Shown piece by piece: positions 25,128-32,718 of a stretch of 64,000 nucleotides of DNA. A program made the translations under genes and the position numbers. Source of the DNA: Ga0077536 sp035325705. GTDB taxonomy: Bacteria; Pseudomonadota; Gammaproteobacteria; Ga0077536. Where the stretch lies: assembly GCA_035325705.1 (NCBI GenBank), contig DAOKZI010000024.1, positions 3,450 through 67,449 of the forward strand, read 5' to 3'. The notes beneath the pieces are model-generated. The model searched no databases. It saw nothing but the letters and a program-made list of their open reading frames with translations, and had not been told where the DNA came from. Within the stretch, counting starts at the first letter, position 1; every line of letters starts with the position of its first letter.

Positions 25128-25936
25128 GGCGTATGTCCTCCCTCTCTGAAAATATTGGAAAGGCGCGCCGCCGCCTCGGGCAGCACGCCGAAAAAGCCGA
25201 TGCCTTCGCTGTCGAAGGCGCGGCGTACGGAAACTTCGTAGATGTCGCTCAGCACGTCCGGACACAGCACTTCGTGCGGCGGCCCGCTGCAGACGCAGCG
25301 GCCTTCGCGCAGCACCAGCACGCGATCGGCGTAATGCAGGGCCTGATTCGGATCGTGGAGCACGGCGAGCACGCCGCCGCCCCGACGCGCGCGCTCGCGA
25401 GCGACGGCCAGCAGCGCATGCTGATGGCGCAGATCGGCATGCGCGACGGGCTCGTCCATCAGCAGCAGGCCGTCATTGCGCGGTTCGATCTGCGCGAGAC
25501 AGCGCGCGAACTGCACGCGTGCCTGCTCGCCGGCTGAGAGCTGCGCGAACACGCGCGCGGCCATGCGCTCGAGGCCGGCGACGACGAGCGCCTCGGCGAC
25601 GACGCGCGCATCCTGCGCCGGGTTCCTCGGATGCGGCAGACGCCCGAGCGCGACGATCTCCTTCACCGGCCACGACAGGCCGGGAACCGAGGGCGCGAGC
25701 ACCGCGCGACGCCGCGCGAGCGATTCGTAGGACCAGTCGTGGAGCGCGATACCATCGAGCGTGACGCTGCCCGAGCTCGGGCGCAGATCGCCGGCGAGCA
25801 CGCGCAGCAGCGTCGATTTGCCCGCGCCGTTGGGCCCCAGCACGGCGACGAACTCGCCGGCCGCGATCTCGCAGTGGACGCCCGCGAGCCGCGGTCGCGC
25901 GAGGCCATCGACGAGGATGTCACGGGCTTCGATCAT
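25124..25936 (-). CDS. hmuV: Heme ABC transporter ATP-binding protein
   Basis: A 270-residue ATPase with Walker A GPNGAGKST (residues 34-42), the signature LSAGEQARVQFAR, Walker B LLLMDEP and the switch His in AVLHD. The WSYESLARRRAVLAPSVPG segment and the HADLRHQHALL region are typical of HmuV. Its start overlaps the permease stop by ATGA and its stop overlaps hugZ by ATGA, so four genes are tightly coupled. It powers import of heme across the inner membrane. Confidence 0.92.
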   Translation of the reverse strand: MIEARDILVDGLARPRLAGVHCEIAAGEFVAVLGPNGAGKSTLLRVLAGDLRPSSGSVTLDGIALHDWSYESLARRRAVLAPSVPGLSWPVKEIVALGRLPHPRNPAQDARVVAEALVVAGLERMAARVFAQLSAGEQARVQFARCLAQIEPRNDGLLLMDEPVAHADLRHQHALLAVARERARRGGGVLAVLHDPNQALHYADRVLVLREGRCVCSGPPHEVLCPDVLSDIYEVSVRRAFDSEGIGFFGVLPEAAARLSNIFREGGHTP

Positions 25937-26973
25937 GCGCGTATGGCGGCTCGGAAATGGCGCAGCGTGAGCCACAGGAAGGCCGGCGCGCCGAGCGCGG
26001 CGGTGACGATGCCGACCGGCAGCTCGGCCGGCAGCACGGCGGTGCGGGCAATCAGATCGGCGCCCATCAGCAGCGTCGCGCCGAGCAGCGCCGCGGCCGG
26101 CAGCAGCAGGCGGTGATTGGGGCCGACGATGAAGCGTGCGATGTGCGGCACGACCAGGCCGACGAAGCCGATCAAGCCCGACACGGCCACGCTCGCGCCG
26201 ACCCACAGGCTGGTGCCGAGCACGAGCCGGCGTTTCGCGCGCTCGACGTCGACGCCGAGATAGAACGCATCGCGTTCGCCGAGCACGAAGGCATTGAGCG
26301 GGCGCGCGGCACCGAAGAAGACCGTCGCCGCCAGCACCGCCGCGACGAGCACCGGCAGCACCGTCTGCCAGCTCGCGCCGGCGAGACTGCCCAGCGTCCA
26401 GAACGTGAAGTCGCGCAGCGCCGTGTCGTCGGCGACGAACAGCAGGAAACCGAGCGCGGCGCCGCCGATGGCGTTGATCGCGATGCCGACGAGCAGCAGC
26501 AGCGCCACGTCGTAGCCGCCCGCGCGCCCGGCGACGCCGAGCGCCAGCCGGCACACCAGCAGCGCGCCCCCGAAGGCGCACAGCGGTACGAGCCAGGGCC
26601 CCGTCACCGACGCGCGCGGCGCGAACACGACGATCGCGAGGCCGGCCGCGACGGCGGCGCCCGTCGCGATGCCGAGCAGGCCGGGATCGGCCAGCGGATT
26701 GCGAAAAATCGCCTGCAGCGCGACCCCGCCGAGCGCGAGCCCGGCGCCGATCGTCGCCGCCAGCAGCACGCGCGGCAGCCGGATCCGGGTCAGCACGTCG
26801 AAGGGCAGGGACGGCGCGTTCGCCTCGAACAGCGCGTGCCAGTCGAGCCGAAAGCCGCCGAAGGCAATCGCAGCGACGAGGACCACGAGTGCCGCGGCGG
26901 CGAGGGCCGCGACGCGCCAGGAGCCCGGAACGGCGAATGAGGGGCGCAGGGCTGCAGGCTCGACGAGATTCAT
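25933..26973 (-). CDS. hmuU: Heme ABC transporter permease (FecCD family)
   Basis: A 346-residue membrane protein with about ten helices. FecCD signatures are present: RLPRVLLAATIGAGLALGGVALQAIFRNPLADPGLLG near the N-terminus (LADPGLLG box) and SGLIGFVGLVVPHIAR in the C-terminal third, the loop that contacts the ATPase. Both ends overlap the neighbouring genes by four bases (ATGA). Heme rather than siderophore specificity is inferred from the hugZ and hmuT neighbours. Confidence 0.92.
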   Translation of the reverse strand: MNLVEPAALRPSFAVPGSWRVAALAAAALVVLVAAIAFGGFRLDWHALFEANAPSLPFDVLTRIRLPRVLLAATIGAGLALGGVALQAIFRNPLADPGLLGIATGAAVAAGLAIVVFAPRASVTGPWLVPLCAFGGALLVCRLALGVAGRAGGYDVALLLLVGIAINAIGGAALGFLLFVADDTALRDFTFWTLGSLAGASWQTVLPVLVAAVLAATVFFGAARPLNAFVLGERDAFYLGVDVERAKRRLVLGTSLWVGASVAVSGLIGFVGLVVPHIARFIVGPNHRLLLPAAALLGATLLMGADLIARTAVLPAELPVGIVTAALGAPAFLWLTLRHFRAAIRA

Positions 26974-27842
26974 CGCGCCGCGTCCATGCGGCTCGCGATG
27001 TCGACGAGTCCGGCGGGCAGGCGCGGGCCGAAGCCGAGCACGGCGAGATCGTCGACGGCGATCACGTGCTGCGCATCGAGGCCGCTAGTCGCGAGACCGG
27101 GCAGGCCGAGCACTGCCTCGGGGCCGCCGAGCGCGGTGAGCGAGCGCGCCGACACCAGCACGAACTCCGGTGGGTGTCCCGCGAGCGCCTCGGCCGATAC
27201 CGGTGCGTAACCTTGCTGGGCGGCGAACAGGTTGTGAGCGCCGAGCAGCGCGATCAGCGCGTCCGCCGCAGTGTCCTTGCCCGCGGCCATCAGTCCCTGC
27301 GGACCCGCGCTCAGCAGGAAGACGACCCCCGGCGCAGCCGCAGGCGCCGGCAACCGGCGACGGGCATCGGCGAGGCTCGCCTCGACGCGGGCCGCCAAGG
27401 CTTTGCCGGCCTCGACGCGGTTCAGTGCCGCGGCGATGGCCTCGATCTTCCGCGCGATGCCGCCGGCGCTGGGCTCATCCGGCACGCGGACCACGGGCAC
27501 GCCCGCGTCGGCAATGCGATCCAGCACCTCCGGCGGCCCGGCGTGCTCGCTCGCGAGCACCAGATCCGGCGCCAGCGCGAGCAGAGGCTCGATCGTGAGC
27601 GTGCGGAAATAGCCGACCTTGGGCAGCGCGCGCGCGGCTTCGGGCCAGATGCTGCTGTCGTCCGTGGCGACGACGCTCGCGCCGGCGTCGAGCGCGAACA
27701 CGATCTCGGTGACGGCACCGCCCAGGCTCAGCACGCGGCTCGGCTCCGCGCAGGCCTGCGCCATGCAGAAGAACAGTGCGAAGCCGAGAACGCGGCGGGC
27801 GCGTCCGAGCGGCAGAGCGGGGCGGCTTGTGATCTTGAACAC
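26970..27842 (-). CDS. hmuT: Periplasmic heme-binding protein of the ABC importer
   Basis: A 290-residue protein with a signal peptide (GFALFFCMAQACA) and the class III substrate-binding fold: SRVLSLGGAVTEIVFALDA, IEPLLALAPDLVLASEHAGPPEVLDRI and PGLATSGLDAQHVIAVDD. LPKVGYFRTL contains Tyr78, which corresponds to the heme-ligating Tyr in the VGYxRxL motif of ShuT/PhuT. The stop overlaps hmuU by ATGA. It is the first gene of the operon, read leftwards from a promoter with a Fur-box-like site. Confidence 0.9.
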   Translation of the reverse strand: MFKITSRPALPLGRARRVLGFALFFCMAQACAEPSRVLSLGGAVTEIVFALDAGASVVATDDSSIWPEAARALPKVGYFRTLTIEPLLALAPDLVLASEHAGPPEVLDRIADAGVPVVRVPDEPSAGGIARKIEAIAAALNRVEAGKALAARVEASLADARRRLPAPAAAPGVVFLLSAGPQGLMAAGKDTAADALIALLGAHNLFAAQQGYAPVSAEALAGHPPEFVLVSARSLTALGGPEAVLGLPGLATSGLDAQHVIAVDDLAVLGFGPRLPAGLVDIASRMDAAR

Positions 27843-27920
27843 CTTCGAAGTCCTTCGGTTGCGGGTTGTGCAAGACGCCGAGGGAGCGTCCGGCAGACGA
27901 TCCTGCTTGCAAACCTAAAT

Positions 27921-27936
27921 GCGAATATTTATCATT
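27921..27936. promoter_or_regulatory. Fur-box-like site between hmuT and the small plus-strand gene
   Basis: On the minus strand AATGATAAATATTCGC matches 12 of 16 positions of AATGATAATCATTATC, with AATGATAA exact. It lies about 80 bases before hmuT (minus) and 24 bases before the small gene at 27960 (plus), in a short AT-rich patch. Iron-dependent repression of both directions is likely. Confidence 0.55.
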
Positions 27937-27959
27937 CAGAAAAATTTAGCAAGCAGTCG

Positions 27960-28166
27960 ATGAGTGCCGAAGCGAGCAACCGGGACGTGAAGAAACGCGT
28001 GTGCGAGCTCTATGACGAGCTCTTTGCACACGACGGCTACGGCGAATTGCGCATCGAGATCCGGCTGCTCCGTCGCGGCCAGAAGGAGGTGATTCTCCAC
28101 TGCGGCAAGCAGCATCGTTTCGTGGTGGCCTTCGAGCCGGCGACGAGACCGGTGCTGGACGGCTGA
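27960..28166 (+). CDS. Small protein of unknown function (68 aa) in the heme locus
   Basis: It begins MSAEASNRDVKKRVCELYD and contains the block RRGQKEVILHCGKQHRFVV near its C-terminus. It is cytoplasmic by appearance, with no signal or membrane segment. The KEVxxHxGxxHR pattern is loosely like the short beta-hairpin of HemP/HmuP hemin-uptake proteins, but the match is weak and I do not assign it. It is divergent from hmuT and shares the Fur-like site, which supports an iron-related role. The Cys-Gly-Lys-Gln-His cluster could bind metal or heme. Confidence 0.6.
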   Translation: MSAEASNRDVKKRVCELYDELFAHDGYGELRIEIRLLRRGQKEVILHCGKQHRFVVAFEPATRPVLDG

Positions 28167-28369
28167 CGAAGCGACGGCGACTGCCGGCGAGCGCGGCATC
28201 ACGCGTAGCGTGCGGCCGCGGCCCGCGCGCCCAGGTCCGGGCGGCGGGTACTTCGATCCTCGATGCGTAGCGGACTGCGCATCGCGGGTGACGCGCACAG
28301 TCCGATGGAGCGGGGCAGCCTCTGTGGGAGGGGTGTCTTCGGTTCGATCCAATAGAGAGGAACCAAGAC

Positions 28370-29098
28370 ATGAACGAGACGAAGAAAAAAATGGGCTGCG
28401 TGTTGGCAGTCGCCGGCCTGGCCCTCGCTATGGAGAGTCAGGCGGCATTCCAGGATCCGGCGACATCGGCCTGGGGTGGGTGGACGCGCGGCGACGTCGG
28501 CAGCTTCTACGCCGGCTGGGATTTGTCCACCGACGTCGCCGATCCCGGCGTCATCGACAACTCGCCGGACTTGCTCGCGTCCACGCTGATCGGCGGCGGC
28601 ACGACGGCCGGGCCGGCGGTCGCGTCGATCGGCGCCGGTCCTTTCCGCGTCGCCGAGCAACCCGTATCAGGCGCCTTCATCATCAGCAGCGGCAACATCT
28701 ACAACCCGACTGCAGCGACCTCCTTCGTCGTCGACGTCGGCGGCGCGGCGAGTGCCGGGCCCGTGCGCGTCGCGCTCCAGGTGCGCACGCTGGGCAATGA
28801 GCTCGACTATGCCGGTGTGCGCGTCAACGGCGTGCTCGCCGCCGCATACACCGAGCTCGGCCGTGAGCCGTTCCCCGGCCCCGGCGGCTCGACCGTCGAT
28901 TCGCTGTTCGTGTGGACTCTCGCGGCCGGTGCCGATCTCTATTCGTTCACCTTCAATGCCGCGCAATCGAGCATGTCGCTGGATGCGCTGACCGTCGACG
29001 TCGCGCCCGTGCCGCTGCCCGCGCCCATCGTGCTGCTCGGCTCGGCCGTGGCCGGCCTCGCCGCCTGGCGTCGTCATCTGCCCGGAGCCGCATCATGA
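28370..29098 (+). CDS. Secreted VPLP-CTERM protein, member 2 of the three-paralog family
   Basis: A 242-residue protein with GAGGAACC before the ATG and a signal peptide (CVLAVAGLALAMESQA). It shares with the genes at 22313 and 29095 the blocks FQDPATSAWGGWTRGDVGSFY, SGNIYNP, VALQVRTLGNELDYAGV and SSMSLDAL. The C-terminus VAPVPLPAPIVLLGSAVAGL plus AWRRHLPG is the sorting signal. Its stop overlaps the start of member 3 (ATGA), so the two are translationally coupled. They precede the TonB-dependent receptor, which suggests a shared job in capturing a ligand for it. Confidence 0.72.
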   Translation: MNETKKKMGCVLAVAGLALAMESQAAFQDPATSAWGGWTRGDVGSFYAGWDLSTDVADPGVIDNSPDLLASTLIGGGTTAGPAVASIGAGPFRVAEQPVSGAFIISSGNIYNPTAATSFVVDVGGAASAGPVRVALQVRTLGNELDYAGVRVNGVLAAAYTELGREPFPGPGGSTVDSLFVWTLAAGADLYSFTFNAAQSSMSLDALTVDVAPVPLPAPIVLLGSAVAGLAAWRRHLPGAAS

Positions 29099-29844
29099 GG
29101 CGCGCGATCACAGCCGGCGTTCTGCTCGCCGGGATGATGTTGAACGCACACGCGGCCTCGACGAGCTTCCAGTCGCCGAACACCGCGGCGTGGGGCAACT
29201 GGCTGCGGGGTGCGCCGGGCACTTTGTACGTGCATTGGGAAGAGTTCAATAGCGCCATAGCGGACAACACGCCGGATCGCGCGAATGTGGGGGCGAAATC
29301 AGCGCTGGTGCTCAACAAAAACAACAACGCCTTCATCACCGGCAGCGGCACGGGCGGCAATATCTACAGCTTCTCCGACATCAACGACTTCGATGTAATG
29401 ATCATGGCGAACCCCAGCCTGTCGTCCGGGCCCTTGACCGTGGCGCTGCAGGTGTCGGTGATCGGCGTCGATTTCGACGACAGCTCGATCAAGCTCAACG
29501 AGGTCCGCTACACGTCGAAGACCGTGCTCGCAACCGGTAGCTCCTCGGCGCCCGGCGGCAGCGGCGGCAGCGGCACCGGCGTCGACAACGAGTACCTCTA
29601 CGTGTGGCAGAACGTGCAAAACAGCAGCTCGTTCTTCTCCTTCCATCTGAAGGCGCTCGGAACCAGCAACAGCCTCGATGCGCTCGCGATCGACATCGGC
29701 CCGATGAAGACCGTGACGCCGCCGGTGGTGAACCCGCCGCCGGTGGTGAACCCGCCGCCGGCACCGGTGCCGCTGCCGGCCAGCCTGCTGCTGTTAGGGA
29801 GCGCCCTCGGTACGTTCGTCGTACGCGCTAGGTCGTCTGCATAG
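29095..29844 (+). CDS. Secreted VPLP-CTERM protein, member 3 of the three-paralog family
   Basis: A 249-residue protein coupled to member 2 by an ATGA overlap. A signal peptide is followed by FQSPNTAAWGNWLRGAPGTLY, NAFITGSGTGGNIYSFS, VALQVSVIGVDFDDSSI and NSLDALAID. It differs by a Ser/Gly-rich insert (SSSAPGGSGGSGTG) and by a proline-rich stalk with a duplicated PPVVNP unit just before PAPVPLPASLLLLGSALG and the basic end. Such a stalk would hold the domain away from the membrane if the tail anchors it. Heme or hemoprotein capture is inferred only from context. Confidence 0.72.
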   Translation: MRRAITAGVLLAGMMLNAHAASTSFQSPNTAAWGNWLRGAPGTLYVHWEEFNSAIADNTPDRANVGAKSALVLNKNNNAFITGSGTGGNIYSFSDINDFDVMIMANPSLSSGPLTVALQVSVIGVDFDDSSIKLNEVRYTSKTVLATGSSSAPGGSGGSGTGVDNEYLYVWQNVQNSSSFFSFHLKALGTSNSLDALAIDIGPMKTVTPPVVNPPPVVNPPPAPVPLPASLLLLGSALGTFVVRARSSA

Positions 29845-29852
29845 CGCGTCCT

Positions 29853-29900
29853 GCGCATCGCCGTGCGCGCGCCGCGAAGGACGCGCGCACGGCGATGCGC
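29853..29900. terminator. Perfect 19-bp hairpin between member 3 and the TonB receptor
   Basis: Bases 29853-29871 (GCGCATCGCCGTGCGCGCG) are the exact reverse complement of 29882-29900, with a 10-base loop and a CTTTCT tail. It starts 8 bases after the stop of member 3 and ends 20 bases before the receptor start. It is either a terminator that separates the receptor or a partial stop that lowers receptor expression relative to the secreted proteins. Confidence 0.7.
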
Positions 29901-29920
29901 CTTTCTATGCCTGACATGCG

Positions 29921-32341
29921 ATGAAGCCTGCGACCCTGCTGCACCGCTGCCGCTCGGCAATGTTCGTCCTCTCGTGCGCGCTCTGCGCGCATTTCGCGCC
30001 GCCTGCCGTCGCCGCGGATGCGGACGAGGACGAAGTGATCGCCGTCGACGAAGCGGTCGAAGTCATCGGCCGCACGCCGGTGTCCCCGCGCTCGGCGGCG
30101 GACAGCGCGACGACGATCTCGCGTGAGACGATCGAGCGCCGCCAGGCCACGGATTTCTACGATCTCATCGGCGAAAGCGCCGGCGTCGCGATCGACGGCG
30201 GACCGCGCGCGAGCGGCAAATCGATCAGCATCCGCGGCTTCACCGACAACGAGGACATCATCACGCGCATCGACGGCGCGACGCAGAACTTCGAGAAATA
30301 CCGCTACGGCTCCAGTCTCGAACTCGATCCCGATCTGGTGCGCCAGGTCGAAATCCTGCGCGGCGCGGCGACGATCACCGAAGGCGCCGGCGCGCTCGGC
30401 GGCGTCGTGCTCGCCGAAACCCTGCGCGCGGGCGACTTGCTCGATCCCGGACAGCGCTTTGGCGCCCGCGGTCGCGGCGGGTATACGACGAACGACGACG
30501 GCAAGCAAGGCTCGTTGAGCGCCTACGGCCGGCCGTGGCGCTGGCTCGATCTGCTCGCCAGCGCCACCACGCGGGAGACGAATTCCTTCGAGCGGCCGGA
30601 CGGCACGCGGATGCCCAACTCCGCCGAATCGATCTGGTCCGGACTGCTCAAGAGCACGCTGCTGTCCGACTACGGCGCCTTCGAAGCGATCCATCGCCGC
30701 GGCGACGCCGAGCGGCTCGAACCCTTCGACGCGACCGGCGGCGCGCCGGGCCTGTTCGGCAATGTGCGCCGGCATACCACGGACGCCTCGACGGTGCTGC
30801 GCTATCGCTCCGACGGCGGGCCGGACTGGTGGCATGCCGGTCTGACCTTGGGTCATACGGACAAGGAGCTGATCGATCTGCCCATCGACGCGGACGGCGT
30901 GGAGACCGGCGTCATCGACGATTCCGACTACGATATCTGGACGTTCGATCTGCGCAACGACGTCCTGCATCGGATCGGCCCCGTCAGCGGCAAGCTGCGC
31001 CTCGGCATCCAGGGCAACCGCGAAGCGCGCATGGTGTTGCGCACCAATATGAATGGACGGCAAGTCAACGATATGCAGCCGCCGGGCGAAAAGATCGCCT
31101 GGGGTGCGGTGCTGCTCGAGACCTTGAAGTGGGGCGACTTCGAAGTGAACGGCGGCGCGCGCCTCGATCGCTACGACGTGCAGGCGAAGGCGACCTCCGC
31201 GCAGTTCCTGCGCGCGCAGGGCCTCGAAGTCGAAGCCGGTTTCTCGCGACTGTCGCCGGCGACGAGCCTGACGTGGACGCCGCGGCAGGGGCCGCTCAGC
31301 CTGTTCTACAGCTACTCGCAGGCCTTCCGCGCGCCGCTGGTCGACGAGTATTTCACCATCGGCTCGCTGAGTCGCTGCCAGTCGTTTTCGCGTTACGTGC
31401 AGCCTCCCTTGCCGCCGACGGCGCCGCCAACCTCCTTCAACGAAGTGCCGCCGACGCCATCCTCGTACCCGAACTTTGCGGACTTTCTTGCGGCGCTCGA
31501 CCGCTTCAATGCGGCGCTGGATGCGTTTTTGGCGGCAATCGATCGCTACATAAACGATGTCAACACCTATGTCGACGTCACGTTGCCCGCGTATCAAAGC
31601 AACCCGAACGCCGCCGACCATGCGCTGTGCGGCGCCGATTACAAACCGGAGCTGTCGTTCACGCACGAAGTCGGCGCCGCCTACGAGTGGGCGGATCTGC
31701 TGTCGCCCGGCGACGAGCTGCGCGCGCGCCTCGTGCACTACCGGATGCGGGTCGAGCAGCTCCTCGAATCGATCTACCAGGACTCGGTGACGGGCGCGGT
31801 CAACCAGTTCGGCGTCGAGCACCGCCGCGGCTACGAGCTCGAGCTCGACTACGACAGCGAGCGCTGGTTCGCGCAGCTCGCGCTGAGCCTGCTCGAAGGT
31901 GAGACCGATCTGCGCTACTTCGACAACAACCGCAACGATCGGGTGGCACGGAACAGTACGGCCGCCGATCGCGGCCCGCAGCCGCTGCACAGCGTGCCGG
32001 CCGATCGCCTCAACGTGACGATGGGTCACCGATGGCCGAGCCGGAATCTCGAGCTCGGCTATCGCCTGCAGGCCATCGATTCGCGGCTGGTGGTCTCGGG
32101 TACGAAGCCAGGCTGTCCGACCGGCATCTTCGTGCTGCCGGCCTGCAACGTGATCGGCACGCAGAGCGGCTACGTGCTGCACGGCGCTTTTCTGCGCTGG
32201 CGGCCCAACCGGCACGTGACGCTGGGCGTGACGGGCGAAAATCTCGGCAACCACGAGTACCTGTTGACGGGCTTCGCCGGCGGCCTCGGCGCAACGGCGC
32301 CGGGCCGCGACGTGCGCATGAGCATCGCGGTCGAGTACTGA
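29921..32341 (+). CDS. TonB-dependent outer-membrane receptor of the heme/hemoprotein type, with an extra surface-loop domain
   Basis: An 806-residue receptor with a signal peptide (cleavage near PPAVAADADED) and a plug domain (ESAGVAIDGGPRASGKSISIRGFTDNEDI, VEILRGAATITEGAGALGG). The barrel has the FRAP box at 469-472 (SQAFRAPLVDEYF) and a KPELSFTHEVGA block that corresponds to the NPxLKPE region of heme receptors. Between these lies an unusual segment of about 84 residues, bounded by Cys486 and Cys570, with a proline-rich start and an amphipathic helix (FLAALDRFNAALDAFLAAI). It ends in an aromatic residue (VEY). Heme or hemoprotein uptake is inferred from family and neighbours. Confidence 0.85.
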   Translation: MKPATLLHRCRSAMFVLSCALCAHFAPPAVAADADEDEVIAVDEAVEVIGRTPVSPRSAADSATTISRETIERRQATDFYDLIGESAGVAIDGGPRASGKSISIRGFTDNEDIITRIDGATQNFEKYRYGSSLELDPDLVRQVEILRGAATITEGAGALGGVVLAETLRAGDLLDPGQRFGARGRGGYTTNDDGKQGSLSAYGRPWRWLDLLASATTRETNSFERPDGTRMPNSAESIWSGLLKSTLLSDYGAFEAIHRRGDAERLEPFDATGGAPGLFGNVRRHTTDASTVLRYRSDGGPDWWHAGLTLGHTDKELIDLPIDADGVETGVIDDSDYDIWTFDLRNDVLHRIGPVSGKLRLGIQGNREARMVLRTNMNGRQVNDMQPPGEKIAWGAVLLETLKWGDFEVNGGARLDRYDVQAKATSAQFLRAQGLEVEAGFSRLSPATSLTWTPRQGPLSLFYSYSQAFRAPLVDEYFTIGSLSRCQSFSRYVQPPLPPTAPPTSFNEVPPTPSSYPNFADFLAALDRFNAALDAFLAAIDRYINDVNTYVDVTLPAYQSNPNAADHALCGADYKPELSFTHEVGAAYEWADLLSPGDELRARLVHYRMRVEQLLESIYQDSVTGAVNQFGVEHRRGYELELDYDSERWFAQLALSLLEGETDLRYFDNNRNDRVARNSTAADRGPQPLHSVPADRLNVTMGHRWPSRNLELGYRLQAIDSRLVVSGTKPGCPTGIFVLPACNVIGTQSGYVLHGAFLRWRPNRHVTLGVTGENLGNHEYLLTGFAGGLGATAPGRDVRMSIAVEY

Positions 32342-32345
32342 GGAA

Positions 32346-32377
32346 GATCCCGGATTCGCTGCGCTTCCGGGCTACGA
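32346..32377. repeat. Repeat family A half element directly after the TonB receptor
   Basis: ATCCCGGATTCGCTGCGCTT followed by CCGGGCTACG is a reverse family A unit that begins within a few bases of the receptor stop codon. The gap 32342-32718 also holds a family B end at 32408-32433 and a complete long family A element; no gene is seen. Confidence 0.6.
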
Positions 32378-32407
32378 GCCGTGCCGCGACGTGCGCCGAA
32401 TGAGTCC

Positions 32408-32433
32408 AGCCACGGAGGGCACGGAGAAGAAAT
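32408..32433. repeat. Repeat family B single end
   Basis: AGCCACGGAGGGCACGGAGA followed by AGAAAT matches the left end of complete family B elements. No right end is found before the family A element that follows. Confidence 0.6.
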
Positions 32434-32507
32434 AGGTCGTTCGCTGCCTCCGCGGCGTCGGCGCCAGCAGGCCGTAGCGGAATCCGGGATCGGCGCCTCG
32501 CCATCTC

Positions 32508-32666
32508 GTAGCCCGGGTGGAGCGCGCAGCGCGTAACCCGGGATCCGCGCCGCCGTCCCTTCATGCATTCGGGAAGACCAGGCGCGGTGCGCGCCGAGCG
32601 TGGCCGAAAGCCCTTGCGTATCGGGCATGCCCGATCCCGGGTTCCGCTACGCTACACCCGGGCTAC
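32508..32666. repeat. Complete long family A element, 159 bp, MITE-like
   Basis: The ends are inverted (GTAGCCCGGGT at 32508 and ACCCGGGCTAC at 32666). Just inside them are GCGTAACCCGGGATCC and GATCCCGGGTTCCGCTACG. The interior includes TTCATGCATTCGGG, GGCGCGGTGCGCGCC (itself a palindrome) and TTGCGTATCGGGCATGCC. A nearly full-length copy in the opposite orientation lies at 63828-63987, and a truncated one at 23481-23617. There is no transposase gene inside, so it would need one elsewhere. Confidence 0.8.
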
Positions 32667-32718
32667 GGGAACGGGGCACGCTCTTTCACGGCACCTACGG
32701 ATCCATTCAGCCCTCGTC

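Noticed and set aside
22313..29844. Naming the three secreted paralogs as HasA or HmuY hemophores.
   Set aside because: I see no HasA or HmuY sequence signature, and HasA lacks an N-terminal signal peptide while these have one. They remain an unassigned family.
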